Assembly: GCA_963377175.1 (NCBI GenBank)
Contig: CAUJNA010001757.1
Span: forward strand, 840,515-904,514
DNA from: Effrenium voratum
Taxonomy: Eukaryota > Sar > Dinophyceae > Suessiales > Symbiodiniaceae
DNA length: 64,000 nt
Direction of reading: 5' to 3'
A program made the translations under genes and the position numbers. This document shows, one piece after another, positions 51,776 to 63,721 of this stretch. Each line of letters starts with the position of its first letter. Within the stretch, counting starts at the first letter, position 1. The notes below the pieces were generated by a model. That model saw nothing but the letters and a program-made list of their open reading frames with translations. It did not search any database and was not told where the DNA came from.

Positions 51776-53050
51776 ACGCGGGCTCCCACACTTCCACACA
51801 AGATATGTTGCTTCGAAAGCGCTTCGCCTTGGAAAGATGCTGCAGGCAGTCTCTTGCAGCTTTTGGCGGGCTTGGGTGCGCGGCAGGATCCAGAGTCCAG
51901 GGCGGCAGCCCTAAAGTCCAGCCTCGCCGCACTTTGTCGCCCCAAGGGGCGCGCGCCTGGGCTTTGCCTTGCGACTCACGGTTGCGCCGAAACCTCGCAT
52001 CGCCTGCATGTCAGGTGGCGCACCATCACCGCTGCGTGGCCATTGGCGAATGATCAAAACACTGCAAATGATGCTGCACGCACGCTCCATCCACGCAACC
52101 ACGATCCACGCGTATCCACGCGTATCCACGCGTATCCATGCATCCATCCATCCATCCATCCATCCATCCATCCAAACACCCACCCGCCCGCCCACCACCC
52201 ACCCAACCATCCAACACTTATTGCGCGACCCCAGGGTTTGGTTCGCTGTCACGCCACGAGCGCCTGAGCGCGCCTGAGCGCTACACGCCCACGCACGACG
52301 ACCGCAAGGTTCGCGCAAACCCGAGGACACGCGTCGTTGAGTGAGCTAGCGCAGCCATGTCTCTTTAGCGCTTTCCGTAGCAGTGAAGCACATCGACAGG
52401 CCGCTGGGCTTCCGGCCGGCAAGGCAAAGGTGGCCATTCATGTGAAGCCGGCTGCGCCAAGAAATGCCCCAGAGACAATGCTGACGACGAGGTCTGGCAA
52501 AGAAAACGACCTCACGCGGAAAAGCGGAGGAACACACGTTCGCGCGCTGCCTAAAGAACTTGTTGTTAAAGGACCCCATAAGGCTGGGCTGATCGTTGCG
52601 ATTGGGCGCACCAGCAGGCCCTCGCAAGCCACACGCGTCAGGCTTGAGAGGCGCGTCGGCGGGCATGGGGCAAAATCTGAATCAGCGCCGCGCCTGTCTC
52701 ACTCTTTCAGTCATCAGCTCAGGCAAATCATCGCCTTTGCCAACAATATTCTGGCCCGCCTTGCACGGCCATTCTCTCAACAACTTGATAGCCTTGGCAC
52801 GCTTGCTTCAACGTTGGAGGCATCAATGTAACGCTTGTCGGCTTGCCTTGAGGTACAGTTGAACATCCGCTGCAGTTTCATTGAAGGCCATTTGCAGCTT
52901 CTCCCTTTGCCTCGCGAGCTCCGCCTTGCGAGCGGCTTGAGCCTAGTCCTCCTCACACTCGCGGCTGCGTCTGGCTTAGAGCCCCTTGAGAAGCGTGCCG
53001 CGCTTGGCTAAAGTGAACACGCAAATGATTCTGTGCGGAGCGGAGTTCCT
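51776..53050. other. No gene; (ACGCGTATCC)n and (CATC)n microsatellites at 52108-52172
   Basis: The 10-bp unit CACGCGTATC occurs three times at 52108-52137, followed by about nine CATC units and CACC-rich DNA to 52210. Frames open elsewhere overlap on both strands without motif. Confidence 0.55.
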
Positions 53051-53051
53051 C

Positions 53052-53393
53052 TCAACTCTCCGCTTGCGCATGTTGCGCAGCGATCTGGCGGAGCGCCTCA
53101 AACGCGGCAGCATTTTTTACCGAAAGGAAATCAAGTAATTTCCTATCTTGATGCGCGCGGTGCTTGCGACCTAACGACTGCGCGCCGCTGTCGGCGAGGC
53201 GCGCGGGCAGCTCTGATGGAACCATCCACTGGCACAGCATTTTCGCAGAACCACTAACAAAACGTAAAGTGGCCGCTTTATAAGCTACCATACTGCGCCA
53301 CCCACCAACTTTTGTGTCAACAACTGTGAACCCTTTCTGGTAACATGAGGGCCGACCTTTTTGAGGGGCCCCAAGTGTCATGGTGTCTGCCAA
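53052..53393 (-). CDS. Unassigned ORF, possible exon
   Basis: 113 codons. The second half is helical and protein-like (VPSELPARLADSGAQSLGRK, then FLSVKNAAAFEALRQIAAQH). No family recognised. It may be one exon of a split gene; there is nothing else to support it. Confidence 0.3.
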   Translation of the reverse strand: MADTMTLGAPQKGRPSCYQKGFTVVDTKVGGWRSMVAYKAATLRFVSGSAKMLCQWMVPSELPARLADSGAQSLGRKHRAHQDRKLLDFLSVKNAAAFEALRQIAAQHAQAES

Positions 53394-53399
53394 TATCTG

Positions 53400-54740
53400 G
53401 GTTGGCCGGGGCCTGCCTACATACAGCCTATCCCTGTTGAATTGGACTACGCGTCCATGAACTGAAAAGGCTGCCCTCCTTTCTGCGGGACCAACTTGGC
53501 GTCGAACACACAGGGCGATGGCCCTGTACCCTTCAGCACGCTATGTTCACTTCTCCTAAGGAGGCGGAAGTTGGACCCGTGGAGCTAAGGGTTGGAGCAT
53601 CATCAGTCTGCGTTACCGATTGTAGCGGTTCATCAGAACTCGCAACCTTCAGTGGCAAGGCAGGGATTTCATCGTAGCCGGAAGTCCATCTGAACGCATG
53701 CCACCTCATTGGCGTCACTTGACCAACCATGCAGATTCTGCGCGCCACCAAAACACGCGAATCGATGAGCCATGGACAGGCAGCTGCAGGAAGCTGGCAA
53801 GAGCCAACCTCGGAGGGCCCTGGACTACTTCATGTTTGGAATAGCCTTTTATTCGGGAATCATGCAAATAGGGATTGCTTCAAAAACAGCAATGTACGGT
53901 TGTGGGAAATGGGCCCACGTCTGAACTCTCACAATTCTCATGACTACTTGATCGCTTTAAGCAAACTGCGCACTCACGAGGAACAGTGCGCAGCGCCTTT
54001 TCCAGTCTTGGGGCAGGTTGCACTTGCACCCGTCCTCAACGTCCTCCTCGGTGAGGTCAATCTCACACCAGGGGTCCTCGGCCTTTCCGACGGTCACCTT
54101 CACCATGGCCTGGCCCATGCGCAACACAACGGAAGGCATTTCCGAGGCACAAGACAGGAACCTTATGTTTCAAAAAGAGACGCTAGGAACCGAAAAGGGG
54201 AAACACACCGCCTCCCTTGTAAGTCACCTACCGCGCCTGCGATCTTGAGGTTTGCGGCGCAATGCTTACACGCTGGAGCCACAACCCGGCTGTGGCAAGG
54301 TGGCATCGGGGCGAAAATCCAAAAGAGGGTCGCAAGAGCCCTCACGTAGCCTTGTCACTCAGGCCACCACCGACCCATGCTTTGTGGTTGAATCGTATTC
54401 AATTGTGGACTTTCGTGATCTGCAGGCCTGGGTGAAGATCGAAGATTCGAGAACATCACACCAGAGATATTCACTTTAGTTTGGCCTTTTCCAAAAGTGA
54501 GGTTCAACCCAGGTTCAATTTGTACTTTCGTCCAAGGTTTTCGCCCATCCGCGGGTACTGCCTAAACCAGAAAAGGCTCAACAATAGCACGCACCTAAAA
54601 AGGAACCCGCATAGCGGAAGATTTGCTTGGTTCAACGGTTCAGGCACTGTGAGGATTGTTGGAAACATGTCAGACCTCTTCAGACCTCGTGCCACGTGCG
54701 TGATTCGGCCTTCGGCCCCCAGCTTGAAATGGCAACGGCT
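53400..54740. other. No confident gene; short exon-like minus frame at 53957-54139
   Basis: The minus frame at 54139-53957 reads VVLRMGQAMVKVTVGKAEDP then WCEIDLTEEDVEDG, which is protein-like. Just upstream on the same strand another frame has PACKHCAANLKIAG with a CxxC. They may be two exons of one unrecognised gene. I cannot confirm splice sites. Confidence 0.25.
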
Positions 54741-55342
54741 CACAATCCCGTCCCTCTTTCCCATTTTGGAGTTACAAAAAGCAATCCGTGCCCGGATTGT
54801 TGGGGGATACATTCCGTGAACCGAATTAGTTTGTTGGCACTAATGGGAAAGGCATTCAGGTCCTTTGGTGAGCAAAGCCATGCAATCTGCCAAGAAATTG
54901 GGGAGTAGGAAACCTTTTCCAGGGGACAAACCCATGCCGGTTCAAAACGCTGAGGGCGAACAAGGAAACAGTTGGCGCAAGTTTGATGCTCCCTAAGCTC
55001 ATCGTTGTTCTTTGAACCAGAACGGCCCACATTCGAGTGTTGGTGCTTGCGCGCGACTCACCTCAAAGCATGCGCAGCATCAGGCAATCTTTTGAACGGC
55101 CACCAGCCTTTGCGCGGCGTATGGAAACTTTGCCGGCCCGACAGGGCCCGTCACCTGGTGTGGAAAGAGGCGCCGACTGGAGGGGGGCGCGCCCAACATG
55201 TGCTAGTCTGGCGACTGTCTTGACATGGCGTCCGCTTGATTTTTCGCTGGAGCGAATAACGAACTCTGAGCCAAGGACCCAAGTATCATCTCGTAGATGA
55301 TGACCTGCGGCCGGTGAAGCTGAAGATGCTTTGAATATGCCC
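54741..55342. other. No gene seen
   Basis: Open frames on both strands without motif or repeat. Confidence 0.45.
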
Positions 55343-55570
55343 CTAGCTTCCCAGATCCCTTTTGCCCCTGCGGGTATTTTTGTCGCGGTACTCCTTTTGG
55401 GGCGGTGAGAGGGAATCCACCAGGAAACTGATCCATAGCTCATCTAGAAACACAGCCATCTCAAACCCGGCCAGGACGTTCATGGCGACGAGAGGGTATC
55501 TCATGAAGGTGCGCATGGCGTGCAGAAAGCTCGCAACCTCAAGGCAGAAATCAGTGAAGGCGAGCGCCAT
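55343..55570 (-). CDS. Short hydrophobic ORF, possible exon
   Basis: 75 codons starting MALAFTDFCLEVASFLHAMR and continuing with hydrophobic helices (YPLVAMNVLAGFEMAVFLDE), which could span a membrane. It ends in a charged tail (QKEYRDKNTRRGKRDLGS). Unrecognised. Possibly an exon of a membrane protein gene, possibly chance. Confidence 0.28.
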   Translation of the reverse strand: MALAFTDFCLEVASFLHAMRTFMRYPLVAMNVLAGFEMAVFLDELWISFLVDSLSPPQKEYRDKNTRRGKRDLGS

Positions 55571-57380
55571 GGCTCACTTGCTGGAAGTCTGACCGGAACT
55601 GACAAGCTTTTGGAAAACCATTCCTTGGGAACGTTCTTGGGCGCAGCAAAAACATGAACCCCGCCTGGTTCTTGGGTCCCAGATTCTCGCCCACGATGGC
55701 GCTGTCAAGGCCATACTTGCGCCTGAGGCAACTTCTTAACTTGCGGTTTGCTTCAGAAAAAGAGACCTAACAGATCTCAGGCAAAACAATTAAGGCTCTG
55801 ACAAAAATCTCTTCTCATTCAGGATGGCCGCTGCGTTCATGAGCAGTAGGCCAGCCTGATTCATGGACAAACTGCTTGAGATTGGCAGAGCTTGCCTAAC
55901 CTCTTAGGTCACGGTCAGCAAGTTACTGGCTGGCTCTATGATTCACAACCGCGCTTTGTGCGTAGAGGGATGGCTCCAAGTTCCGCAGTGCTGGCAACAT
56001 CCCCAGCAACACCAGCCTCACTTGGCGGTTTTGGATTTAGGCTCAGCGAAGGGCAAACATATTGCTGGGTTTAGGGTTGACTTTGGGTGGATTTGGGGTT
56101 GGTTTAGAGCTGATTTGCGCTGGGCGTGCTACTGGTTAAGCGGTGCCTTTAGGGTCGCTTTGTTGCGTGAGTTGCGGGCTAGTTTTTGGTGGTTTGGGGC
56201 AACGCTCCGTAACAACGTCCCTAAAGCAACCCTGAAGGCGCCGCGTAACCAGCAGCACACACAACACGAATCAGCACCAACCCCAAATCCACCCAAAGTC
56301 AAACCTAACGGATGTCAGCCCTTCGCTTCGCCAAATCAACCCCAAACCACGCAAGACCCGCCCTCGTCAGAGCCAATAAGCACCCGGGGCCAAGTGATGC
56401 TGGGGATGCGGCAAACCACCAACCAACCATGGGTGGCCCTAGGATTCAACCAAATCCCTGGCCAACCACGCCTCAAAGAGATGCACAAGTCCAATGGCCA
56501 TCGGTTCCTCGACCTCAAGATCCCCAAACCCAATGGAAAATGGGGCGGAATACGGTTGGGCGCCCTAAATTTTGCAAGAAAGGAAGCACGACAACCCTCT
56601 AATTTACTGTAAGTAACCATGGTTTCGCTCCTCCAGGAACAAAACACGCGCGGGAATGTGCCTCACTTCCCCGGTCAGTGGGAACAAACTTGCAGAAAGT
56701 TGTCAAGACCCACCTGATCGATTTCCCCAACGTCAACCCCCGTTTCGATCTCAACGCCCATGGAAGATGCCCACCCAGAATCTGGGTCAGTTTTTTAGCA
56801 GTGTGCTTGTGACATGGGAATTCTATCAAAACCAAACATTGTGGTGTCAATTTGGCGCGAGCGCTCTAAGCTGGGTGTACCTCCCAATCAAAGATTCATC
56901 AACGGGTCAGCTTACAACTTGGCTTTCTCAAGCCAAGGTGCCCCAGCCCCTCGCAAGGTGTTCTTACACTTGAGCCGAGATGCCGAGATGCAAACAACTC
57001 GAGGCTCTCGGGCCAAGAGGTCCGAGGGCGCCGCCCACGGGCTCGATCGAACCATTTCACGGATGTGCACGGACGTGCACGGTTGGATAGCAAGCGCCCG
57101 TGCAACCACTAGCTCCGCCCAGCCCTAAGCGCCGCAGCTTCAGTGGTGCCAAAGAACTGAGTTGCAAAGGTGAAACACGACTTCCCACGAGGCCTGGCCG
57201 CCGTAGACTTTGAACTTGCTGAGTTTCCTGGCCAAGGCATCGAACTTTTGGGGAATTCGACTAGAATTATGAAGACACCCCAATAAGACGCTTCAATCTT
57301 GCCAACTCACCAGGATAGTTGAGCTTAAGTACGGCTTGAGGGACGTCAGCTCATCAGCCCGACGCAGCTTCTTTGCGCTG
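55571..57380. other. No gene identified
   Basis: A plus frame (55938-56612) and others are open but show no motif. Bases 56050-56230 are rich in TTTGGGTT-type words, perhaps a low-complexity remnant. Confidence 0.4.
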
Positions 57381-57383
57381 GCC

Positions 57384-57764
57384 CTACAGGACCCCAAACG
57401 AACAAAAGGGCAGAAGGGCAAAAGGGCAAGGCGGAAAGGAATTAACTTGGGGATTTTTGTCCGGCAACCATTCAAGGGATACTTTCCCATTGTCTAATTT
57501 CATAGCCTTCTTGCGATTTGAAAAAGAATGACTGCTTCCTGCATCCACAAGAGTGGATATCCATTCCCCGCTCTTTGCACTTACCTCTGCATCGCCATCA
57601 CTCCTTGGCTGCAGGACACGGCGACCGAACTCTTCCAAACAACACGCCTCAAAGCAACCATCCAGATATTTGGCCCAAAGTCCTAACACCCGCCTCTCCA
57701 AATTGCTAAATTTCACAGACCTGAAAAAGGCGAAGACCCCCACCCCCCCGCATGAGCTCAACAT
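57384..57764 (-). CDS. Unassigned ORF, possible exon
   Basis: 126 codons, protein-like in the middle (NLERRVLGLWAKYLDGCFEA, then KAMKLDNGKVSLEWLPDKNP). Cys-containing, without recognised motif. The start is uncertain. Confidence 0.3.
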   Translation of the reverse strand: MLSSCGGVGVFAFFRSVKFSNLERRVLGLWAKYLDGCFEACCLEEFGRRVLQPRSDGDAEVSAKSGEWISTLVDAGSSHSFSNRKKAMKLDNGKVSLEWLPDKNPQVNSFPPCPFALLPFCSFGVL

Positions 57765-58135
57765 AGTTTGCCCAAACCAACACAGGGGGGCGGTTCAAAC
57801 TTTCTGAAAATGATCCTGTTCCCATTACACTCCGTGTCTCGTTTTGTTTTGATAAAACGGAACTCAGACCTTGGGAAGTGTTGCCCTCGTCTGAGAGTAT
57901 GGATGGTTTTCATTGTTTTGCATATTGGGCTGCGTCAGCTGATAATCCCTGATGAGTTGTTCAGATTGTGCAGACATGGCTTATAGCGGCGCACTGTTTT
58001 CCAGCCAGATGGCTTTGGAATCCGCCACAAATCTGAACCCCTGGATGCCAAAAGGGGAGCCACCTCTTGCGACATCACCCTCAAAACGTGAGCCACTCAG
58101 CCTTGGCATATCCAAGCCGAGCCATGTGATCCCGG
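57765..58135. other. No gene seen
   Basis: Flank of copia element 3. I could not find an LTR here. Confidence 0.45.
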
Positions 58136-58139
58136 AGAG

Positions 58140-58362
58140 TCACTCCGTGCTGTACTTTGGTGATAAGGCGCGTCGTTGATCGTGCCCTTCACCTTGTCCA
58201 CCACCAGCAGCCTCTCACAGACCCTCATCTGGAGCCAGAGGTATCTGGCCTGCACGTGCGTCGTGCGCCCAACTCCACGGCGCCCAGGCATCGCCTTTGC
58301 CGCGCTGCTGTCGACCTTCAAGGCCAAGGGCTTGATCGCCCCCGTCCAAAACTCAGCCAAGC
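58140..58362 (-). pseudogene. Copia RNase H C-terminal fragment
   Basis: Reads AEFWTGAIKPLALKVDSSAA then KAMPGRRGVGRTTHVQARYL. This is the D-S-S-A-A-K segment with the third catalytic acid and the following GVGR-RH-like motif. The rest of RNase H and all of RT are absent. Confidence 0.82.
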
Positions 58363-58365
58363 GCC

Positions 58366-58996
58366 TCAGGATTGGCTGTTTGGGTACACCTGCGCCATCT
58401 TTGCGCGGTTCTTCCCTATGAGGTGCGTGTGGCGATGCGCCTCTCCACCGGCCAGCAAGTTCTCACACTGGCCCGCCAACTCCTTCGCAATGCACTCCGA
58501 GTTGGTCATCCACTTCGTCTCCTTCCGGACGTGCAGCAACTCGCCGTCCGGGTTCTCCATCTTAATGCCAAACCGACACATCGGGAGTGTAACCAGCCAT
58601 GTGTCTGGCCTTTCCAACATCGCCTGGACCTCCGGCATGTCCCAGCTCGTTGACCTCTTTGGGCGCTCATGCAAATACGCCCCACCTTGGTCTGCCTGCT
58701 GCTTGCAGCAGCTCACCGCCTTTCTCACACGCTCCTTCCCGAGCTCCTCCTCCCGCGCCAACTCTGGGTCCCGCTTTGGATTGCTGATGTTCCTCAGCGG
58801 GCTGAACGTTGCGCACGGTGCGTAACCAGCCAAGGCTCCTCACGCTGGAGCATCTTACGCAAGAGCCCATAGTCTTCCTCCCGGTCCAGGTCCCACCTTT
58901 CACCGGCTTCATCTCGTCCAGGTCCACCGCAGCTCCATCCCGGAAGCCAAACAACTCCTCTGTCAGCCTTTTCGGGCTGAACACCTCAATGAGGTC

Positions 58997-59000
<4 letters not shown>
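58366..59000 (-). pseudogene. Methyltransferase-like middle domain of copia element 3
   Basis: It starts DLIEVFSPKRLTEELFGFRD then GAAVDLDEMKPV (motif I-like). After a frameshift come TFSPLRNISNPKRDPELARE and GAYLHERPKRSTSWDMPEVQ, then TWLVTLPMCRFGIKMENPDG and ETKWMTNSECIAKELAGQCE. This is the same domain type as in copia element 1. The usual P-C dipeptide before the FS is not seen (VTHRATFSP). Directly N-terminal is a poly-Leu or poly-Ala tract from the CAG repeat. Confidence 0.72.

Positions 59001-59045
<45 letters not shown>
58998..59045. repeat. (CAG)16-type microsatellite in copia element 3
   Basis: A pure AGC run of about 16 units followed by CCACAGCAG. On the coding strand it gives poly-Leu, poly-Ala or poly-Cys depending on frame. 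It lies at the edge of the methyltransferase-like domain. Confidence 0.95.
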
Positions 59046-59046
<1 letters not shown>

Positions 59047-60210
59047 ACAGCAGACACAAGGTCCGCAGGTGACCGAGAGGCGGACGGAGGACATGGCAAG
59101 GCATGGACTGTGCGGAAGGCCATGGTGGAGAAGTGTGGCAAGACCCCGCGTTCTGAAGGTTGCGTCTCATTGGTGCGGGGCAAGCACAACGAGGAGCGCC
59201 GGCCGCGGATCTTCAAGAAGAAGGCAGAGGGCTGGGAAGTGAGCTGCCAAGGTGGAGATCGATGAGAGCCGAGGAGATGCCGCAGCAGGAGCAACGGCAG
59301 AAGAGCCATCGAGCTCAAGCAGAGGGCCCGGTGGAGGTGAGTCTCCCAAGAGACAGGGAGGTGAAGGCGGAGCAAGGAAGGAGGCTGCGAACCACTTGTC
59401 TCCTTGTCCTGTCCCGACAACCACTCCGTTCGCGGTCATGACCAGCACCGAACCGAACCTGTTGCGCGTGCCTAGGTGCCGGCCCGCCACCAGCCGCGAA
59501 AGGTCTCCTCTCCGGCCTTTCCCTGCCGGCTTCTCCGGAATTGCCTTCCGGACTCCTCTTGCCTTCTTTGCCGCCTCCATCTTCATCTTGACGATAGACC
59601 TCTCTCCATCGCTCTTCATCACCACCTGCGGGTACCCCGAGGTCTGCAGAAACCGCGCGACCGTCTTCTGGCCCGTGGTGTCCGCCAGGCCTTTCTGCTT
59701 CAGCGCCACTGCCGTCACCATTTCTGTGCGGCGATCTACCGCCACCAAGTTCGGCTTTGACCCTTCCTCCTCGCTGCTGCACCATGCCCGTGGCGTTGAC
59801 GCACTCCTCACACCAGCTCCTATAGATTGCATGTCCGCTGGCCTCATGTTCTCTCCTAAATTTACGGCCCTGGCTTCTACCAATTCGGCGGGCCACCAGG
59901 TAGTTCCTCCTCCAGCGCCCACACAGCGCTTCCTTCCTCTTGCCTCCAAGGCGGCTCCCTCCATGGTGCCTTCGCCGCACTCCTGGCCGCCCCAGCACGC
60001 GATTTGGGCGTTGCACCCAAACCAGATCCTTCTCCTCCAGCCTTCGTCCGTCTCCGGACCCATTTCCAGGTAGAAGTTGTAGATGCCTCCTTCCTCCAGC
60101 AGCGGAATGAGGCCCTTGTCATCGTGCCTGCTCATCGCCCTCTCGTAGGTCCGCTCTTGCGCACCGGGCGATCCAAGGGCATGATCATACCGCCGCCCTT
60201 GAACATCCAT
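59046..60210 (-). pseudogene. Copia integrase and linker, frameshifted
   Basis: After GIYNFYLEMGPETDEG (59.9-60.1 kb), one frame gives the HHCC zinc site EHEASGHAIYRSWCEECVNA. Another gives PNLVAVDRRTEMVTAVALKQ with the first Asp, and YPQVVMKSDGERSIVKMKME with the second. The Glu helix is not readable, since several frames are needed. The segment from 59400 to 59050 (KIRGRRSSLCLPRTNETQPS) is post-core linker. Confidence 0.8.
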
Positions 60211-60488
60211 GCGCAGCGCCCCTTGTGCAACTTGCCCGCGCTCACCAACACCTTGCGCACGTCCGTGGCATTGCCGTTGATGCTCCTCTTCACACCACCA
60301 ACGTCATACCCAACCACTCCGACCGGCCCATAGTTCCGGATCAACTCCCCGCTCGCCGTCTTGAACAGGTTGGACTGCTCCTGCAGGTTCTCATGATATT
60401 TCTTGGGCACGGCCGTGATCGAAGCGCCAGTATCGAAGTTGCACTTCAACCAAGTCCCACTCCCGGCTGGTGCCGCTTGGGCCCTCAT
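60132..60488 (-). pseudogene. Copia aspartic protease
   Basis: Reads TWLKCNFDTGASITAVPKKY with the DTGA active site, then TASGELIRNYGPVGVVGYDV and VRKVLVSAGKLHKGRCAWMF, the body of a retropepsin-like domain. The protease itself is in one open frame; gag upstream is in another. Confidence 0.82.
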
Positions 60489-60499
60489 CCTTCTCGCAA

Positions 60500-61708
60500 A
60501 CGACCCAACCTTCTTCTTCTTCCGCGGTCAGGGCGCACAGCTCTAGGGCATTGGCTTCTCCTTCAGGTTCCTCCTCATTTTTGAGTGCCCCAGCATCCTT
60601 GCCCTTGGAGCGGCCCTTCGAGCTCTTTGGGACGATGCTCCTCCAGCAGCCCAGCAATCTTTCTTCCGGTGTCCAGGCTTCCCGCAATTGTGGCAGCTGC
60701 CCTCAAACTTCTTTGGAGAGCCTTTACCGGCGCGCCACCTTTTCCACCTCCGGTAGTAGGTTTCGCCCAGCAATCTTTCCGCCGGTGGCCCTTCTTCCCG
60801 CAGTTGTCACACGTCCCTTCAAACCTGGCGCCACCTTTTCCTCCTCCTTTGCCACCCTTGCCCTCCAAGGACGCAAGGTTGCCCGACACCGCCTTCACCA
60901 GCGAACCCACATCCATGGGAACCTCGCCTCCACCGGTGTTCTTGCTGAAGTTGCTGCTCACCGCCATCTTGCTCCCGGTCTTCGCCTCCGTGAAGGTCAC
61001 CACCTCTGCCTCCATCTCCTCAAAGTTCTTGAGCCTGGAGAAGTTCAGCAGCAGGTGCATCTCCATCTCCTTCGAGACCAACTTTTTCTAAGGCATTCAT
61101 AGCGAGCAAGTCTGGCAAGTCCTCGCGGGGCCCAAATTGGTCCTTCTTCTTATTGTAGCTCCCAGAGTCTCATAGCTGGATCTCTCCGGGCTCGTCAAAG
61201 CTTGGAGCATGATGCGCTTGCGCCCGCCGGTTGCCGGGTCGTACTTCTTGTGGAGCCTCCACGCTTCCACCCCAGCCCCCATGAACGCATTCCCGATGAT
61301 GTCGAAGGCCACCCCCCATCGTCGACCTCAGGACGGTGTAGAGCTGGTGATCAAATTCCATGACCTCATCCCATTGCTCTGTGAGGTCTGCTGCCAAACC
61401 AAATGCACCGTCCACCTCGCTCCCGGCTGCTCATTCCAATCCCGCTCGCGCCGTAGTCCTCGAGCTTCACCGCCCAGACCCAAAGTTCCTCCGCGTCTTC
61501 TCCCAGGACCTGGGGCTTACCAAGCCCTTTCTGGTCGATCAGACCGCGGCAACTTCTGCTGCGAAAAACCTCCATGGACCCAGCGCTCCCTGCGCCCCCT
61601 GTTGAACCTTGCTCAGCGGCCTGTATCCGGTCCCGCAGCTGCTGGTTCTCCGCCGGCACCTGCAGTTGCTGCTGTCAGGCCGTTCACGATCTGCTCCATC
61701 TCCGTCAT
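60500..61708 (-). pseudogene. gag: Copia gag with two CCHC zinc knuckles
   Basis: The ATG at 61708 begins MTEMEQIVNGL, followed after a frameshift by a helix (ENQQLRDRIQAAEQG) and GLGKPQVLGEDAEELWVWAV. Then come VEAWRLHKKYDPATGGRKRI, a motif of this gag family, and LLLNFSRLKNFEEMEAEVV. The first knuckle is CDNCGKKGHRRKDC. The second, CHNCGKPGHRKKDC, lies in another frame. At least four frame changes are needed, so gag is dead. Confidence 0.82.
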
Positions 61709-62150
61709 CTAGGGCCAACCCAATCACCACGTAGTGACTGTCCACCAAAGCCGCGAGGGTGGCCAACCACCTCCAGCAGCGCCTGGCCCTGGCCCCCACA
61801 GCCTCGCCTCCGCCTTCTCCGCCACCGGGCCCTGCTTGATGGCGCCATATCTGTTTTGGGTATCGGTTCTGATGGGCCTCTATCGGGTTTGCAGATACCA
61901 CATTCAGTCAACACCGCCGTTTGGCCCAAGCCTGTAAATGTGGCACCGACCATTTAAAGGGAAACGGGCAACAGCCCGGCCTACCCCCAAATAGCTGGTT
62001 TCCTGGTCGCCCTCAAAGCCCGTTCCAAATTTGGACTGGACAGGTCAGTTGAGTCACAGTCAAGGCCTAACAGTTTTGTTTGCGGTTGCTGTGAATCTGC
62101 TTATCAGGGTTGCCCGCCGACCCCTTGTCCGCAATGGCGAGGTGCGAGGG
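61709..62150. other. Upstream flank of copia element 3, no gene seen
   Basis: This is where the 5-prime LTR should be, but with no second copy to compare I cannot delimit it. Open frames lack motifs. Confidence 0.4.
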
Positions 62151-63260
62151 ACGGGTGGTCACGTCAAGCAACGGTGGGGATGCTTGCGCGAGACTCAACT
62201 TGGTCCGACTTGAAACGGAAGGCTGCCCCGACGTACACGTGACGATCTAACTAGGTTGATTCTTGGGCCTTTGGGCTGGCGATCATCATCATAATGTTCA
62301 TCTCATCAATATCACGTCATCATTGGTGTCGCCATCATGTTCTTGTATACGTTTTGGGTGGCACGATAGGCCCTACTTGCAATGCTGGGGGTGCGGCCAT
62401 CATAGTGATCCTCGTGGCGATCATCATCATGATGACACTCGTCGTCACACCATCATCGTTGTTGCCATCTTTTCTTGCATAAGTTTTGGGCGCCACGTTA
62501 GGTCCTACTTCCTACTTGCAACGCTGGGGATGCTCATCACCCTCAGCATAGCGGACATCATCCTGGCGACCATCATCATGACGATCAGCTTCACACATCA
62601 CCGCATCATCGTTGTCGCCATCATAACCTCGTGCAAATGTTGGGTGTCACCTTAGGCCCTACTTGTAAACGCGGCCATCATCCCCATCATAGCAATCATC
62701 GTGGCGATCATCGCTGTCACGACACGCGCTGCTTGCAATGCTGGGGATGCCAAAGCCCTTCCTCATCAAGGTGTTCATCACACTCATCATCATCACCATC
62801 GTTGTTGACATCATTTCGTGTCTGCCAGGGCGCGCCGTACAGGAAGGGTGGCGCAAAATTCGAAACGAACAGACGCTCTGGGCACACTTGGTGGATCAAC
62901 CTTGCTCTGCAATGAAACAGCAAAACCGCGCGCTGAAACTCGTTTTCAGAATGCTTTCCCACCCTAGGGACGCTTACGCAAGACTCAACTGGTCCGACCT
63001 GAAACAGCCGACCTGCTCTTTTGGTCCGACATGAAACAAAAGCTGCCTGCCAAAAAACGACATTCGAAACGCACGGATGCTCCGACGTACGCGTGACGAA
63101 TTAACTGCTTGCCGAAAAGCGACAATCGAAACGAACGGACGCTCCGACGCGCACGTGATGAACGGGGACGCTTGCGCAAGACTCAACTTGGTCCGACACG
63201 ACTCAACTTGGTCTGCAATGAAACAACAAAACTGCGTGCTGAAAGTCGACTCTCACACTT
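62150..63260. repeat. Interleaved tandem arrays (about 125 bp and about 100 bp units)
   Basis: At 62290-62800 about four units of 115-140 bp each contain CATCATCGTTGTCGCCATCA, then GGCCCTACTTGCAA and a GGGGATG word. At 62160-62230 and 62850-63260 there are about five copies of a second unit with GACGCTTGCGCAAGACTCAA, TTGGTCCGAC and GAAACGAACGGACGCTCCGA. Confidence 0.78.
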
Positions 63261-63720
63261 CTGTTCTGGCGCTGGAGTCCGACCGAGTTTGAGGTCAGGT
63301 ACTTCAGCGTGGCACTGGGTGGCAGCCCTGAAGGGCTGATTGCTGTCTTGCCCCTACGCCGGTCCGCTCGGGGAGCTTGTGGACTTGCTCTTCGCAGTGG
63401 CTGCGGGTGGCTGGCGTGTCTAGGATGGCAACAGCTGCCGCAATGACAAGCAGACTTCTACTGTGACCAGGGGGTCGGCGGCACAAATCGGCAATGAAAA
63501 TCCGGCCTCGCCGTGCTATGGCGCCGACTGTCGCTGCCACCGACCCCCCACATCGTCTGCATGCCCAGCGCCCTGGTGGTGCATCATAACCGCCGGGGCG
63601 GCTCGAGATGGGGGAAGGCTCGAAATACTGCAAATATGAAGCCCCGACTGTGTTAGGCGCATCGCCTGCATCCCCTGCGTCTCCTGCGTTTGGGGTCATT
63701 CTTCCAAAAGCCATTCCTGA
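63261..63720. other. No confident gene; one minus frame of 136 codons
   Basis: The minus frame at 63714-63304 starts MAFGRMTPNAGDAGDAGDAP and is Arg/Ala/Gly-rich without motif. In DNA this GC-rich such frames arise by chance. Confidence 0.3.
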
Positions 63721-63721
63721 T

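Larger units (their letters stand above)
58140..61708 (-). mobile_element. Ty1/copia retrotransposon 3, internally deleted
   Basis: The minus-strand order is gag with two zinc knuckles, protease, integrase, methyltransferase-like domain, then directly the end of RNase H. The RT and most of RNase H are missing, with the junction near 58365. Frames shift several times. It is a different copia family from element 1 (gag and protease differ) and from element 2. LTRs were not found. Confidence 0.88.

Noticed and set aside
59252..60073. Plus-strand ORF of 273 codons
   Set aside because: Shadow of the minus-strand copia integrase; composition Pro/Ser/Arg-rich without motifs.
61990..62010. AAATAGCTGGTTT, similar to a conserved large-subunit rRNA word
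   Set aside because: The surrounding bases do not match rRNA; a chance 12-13 base match.
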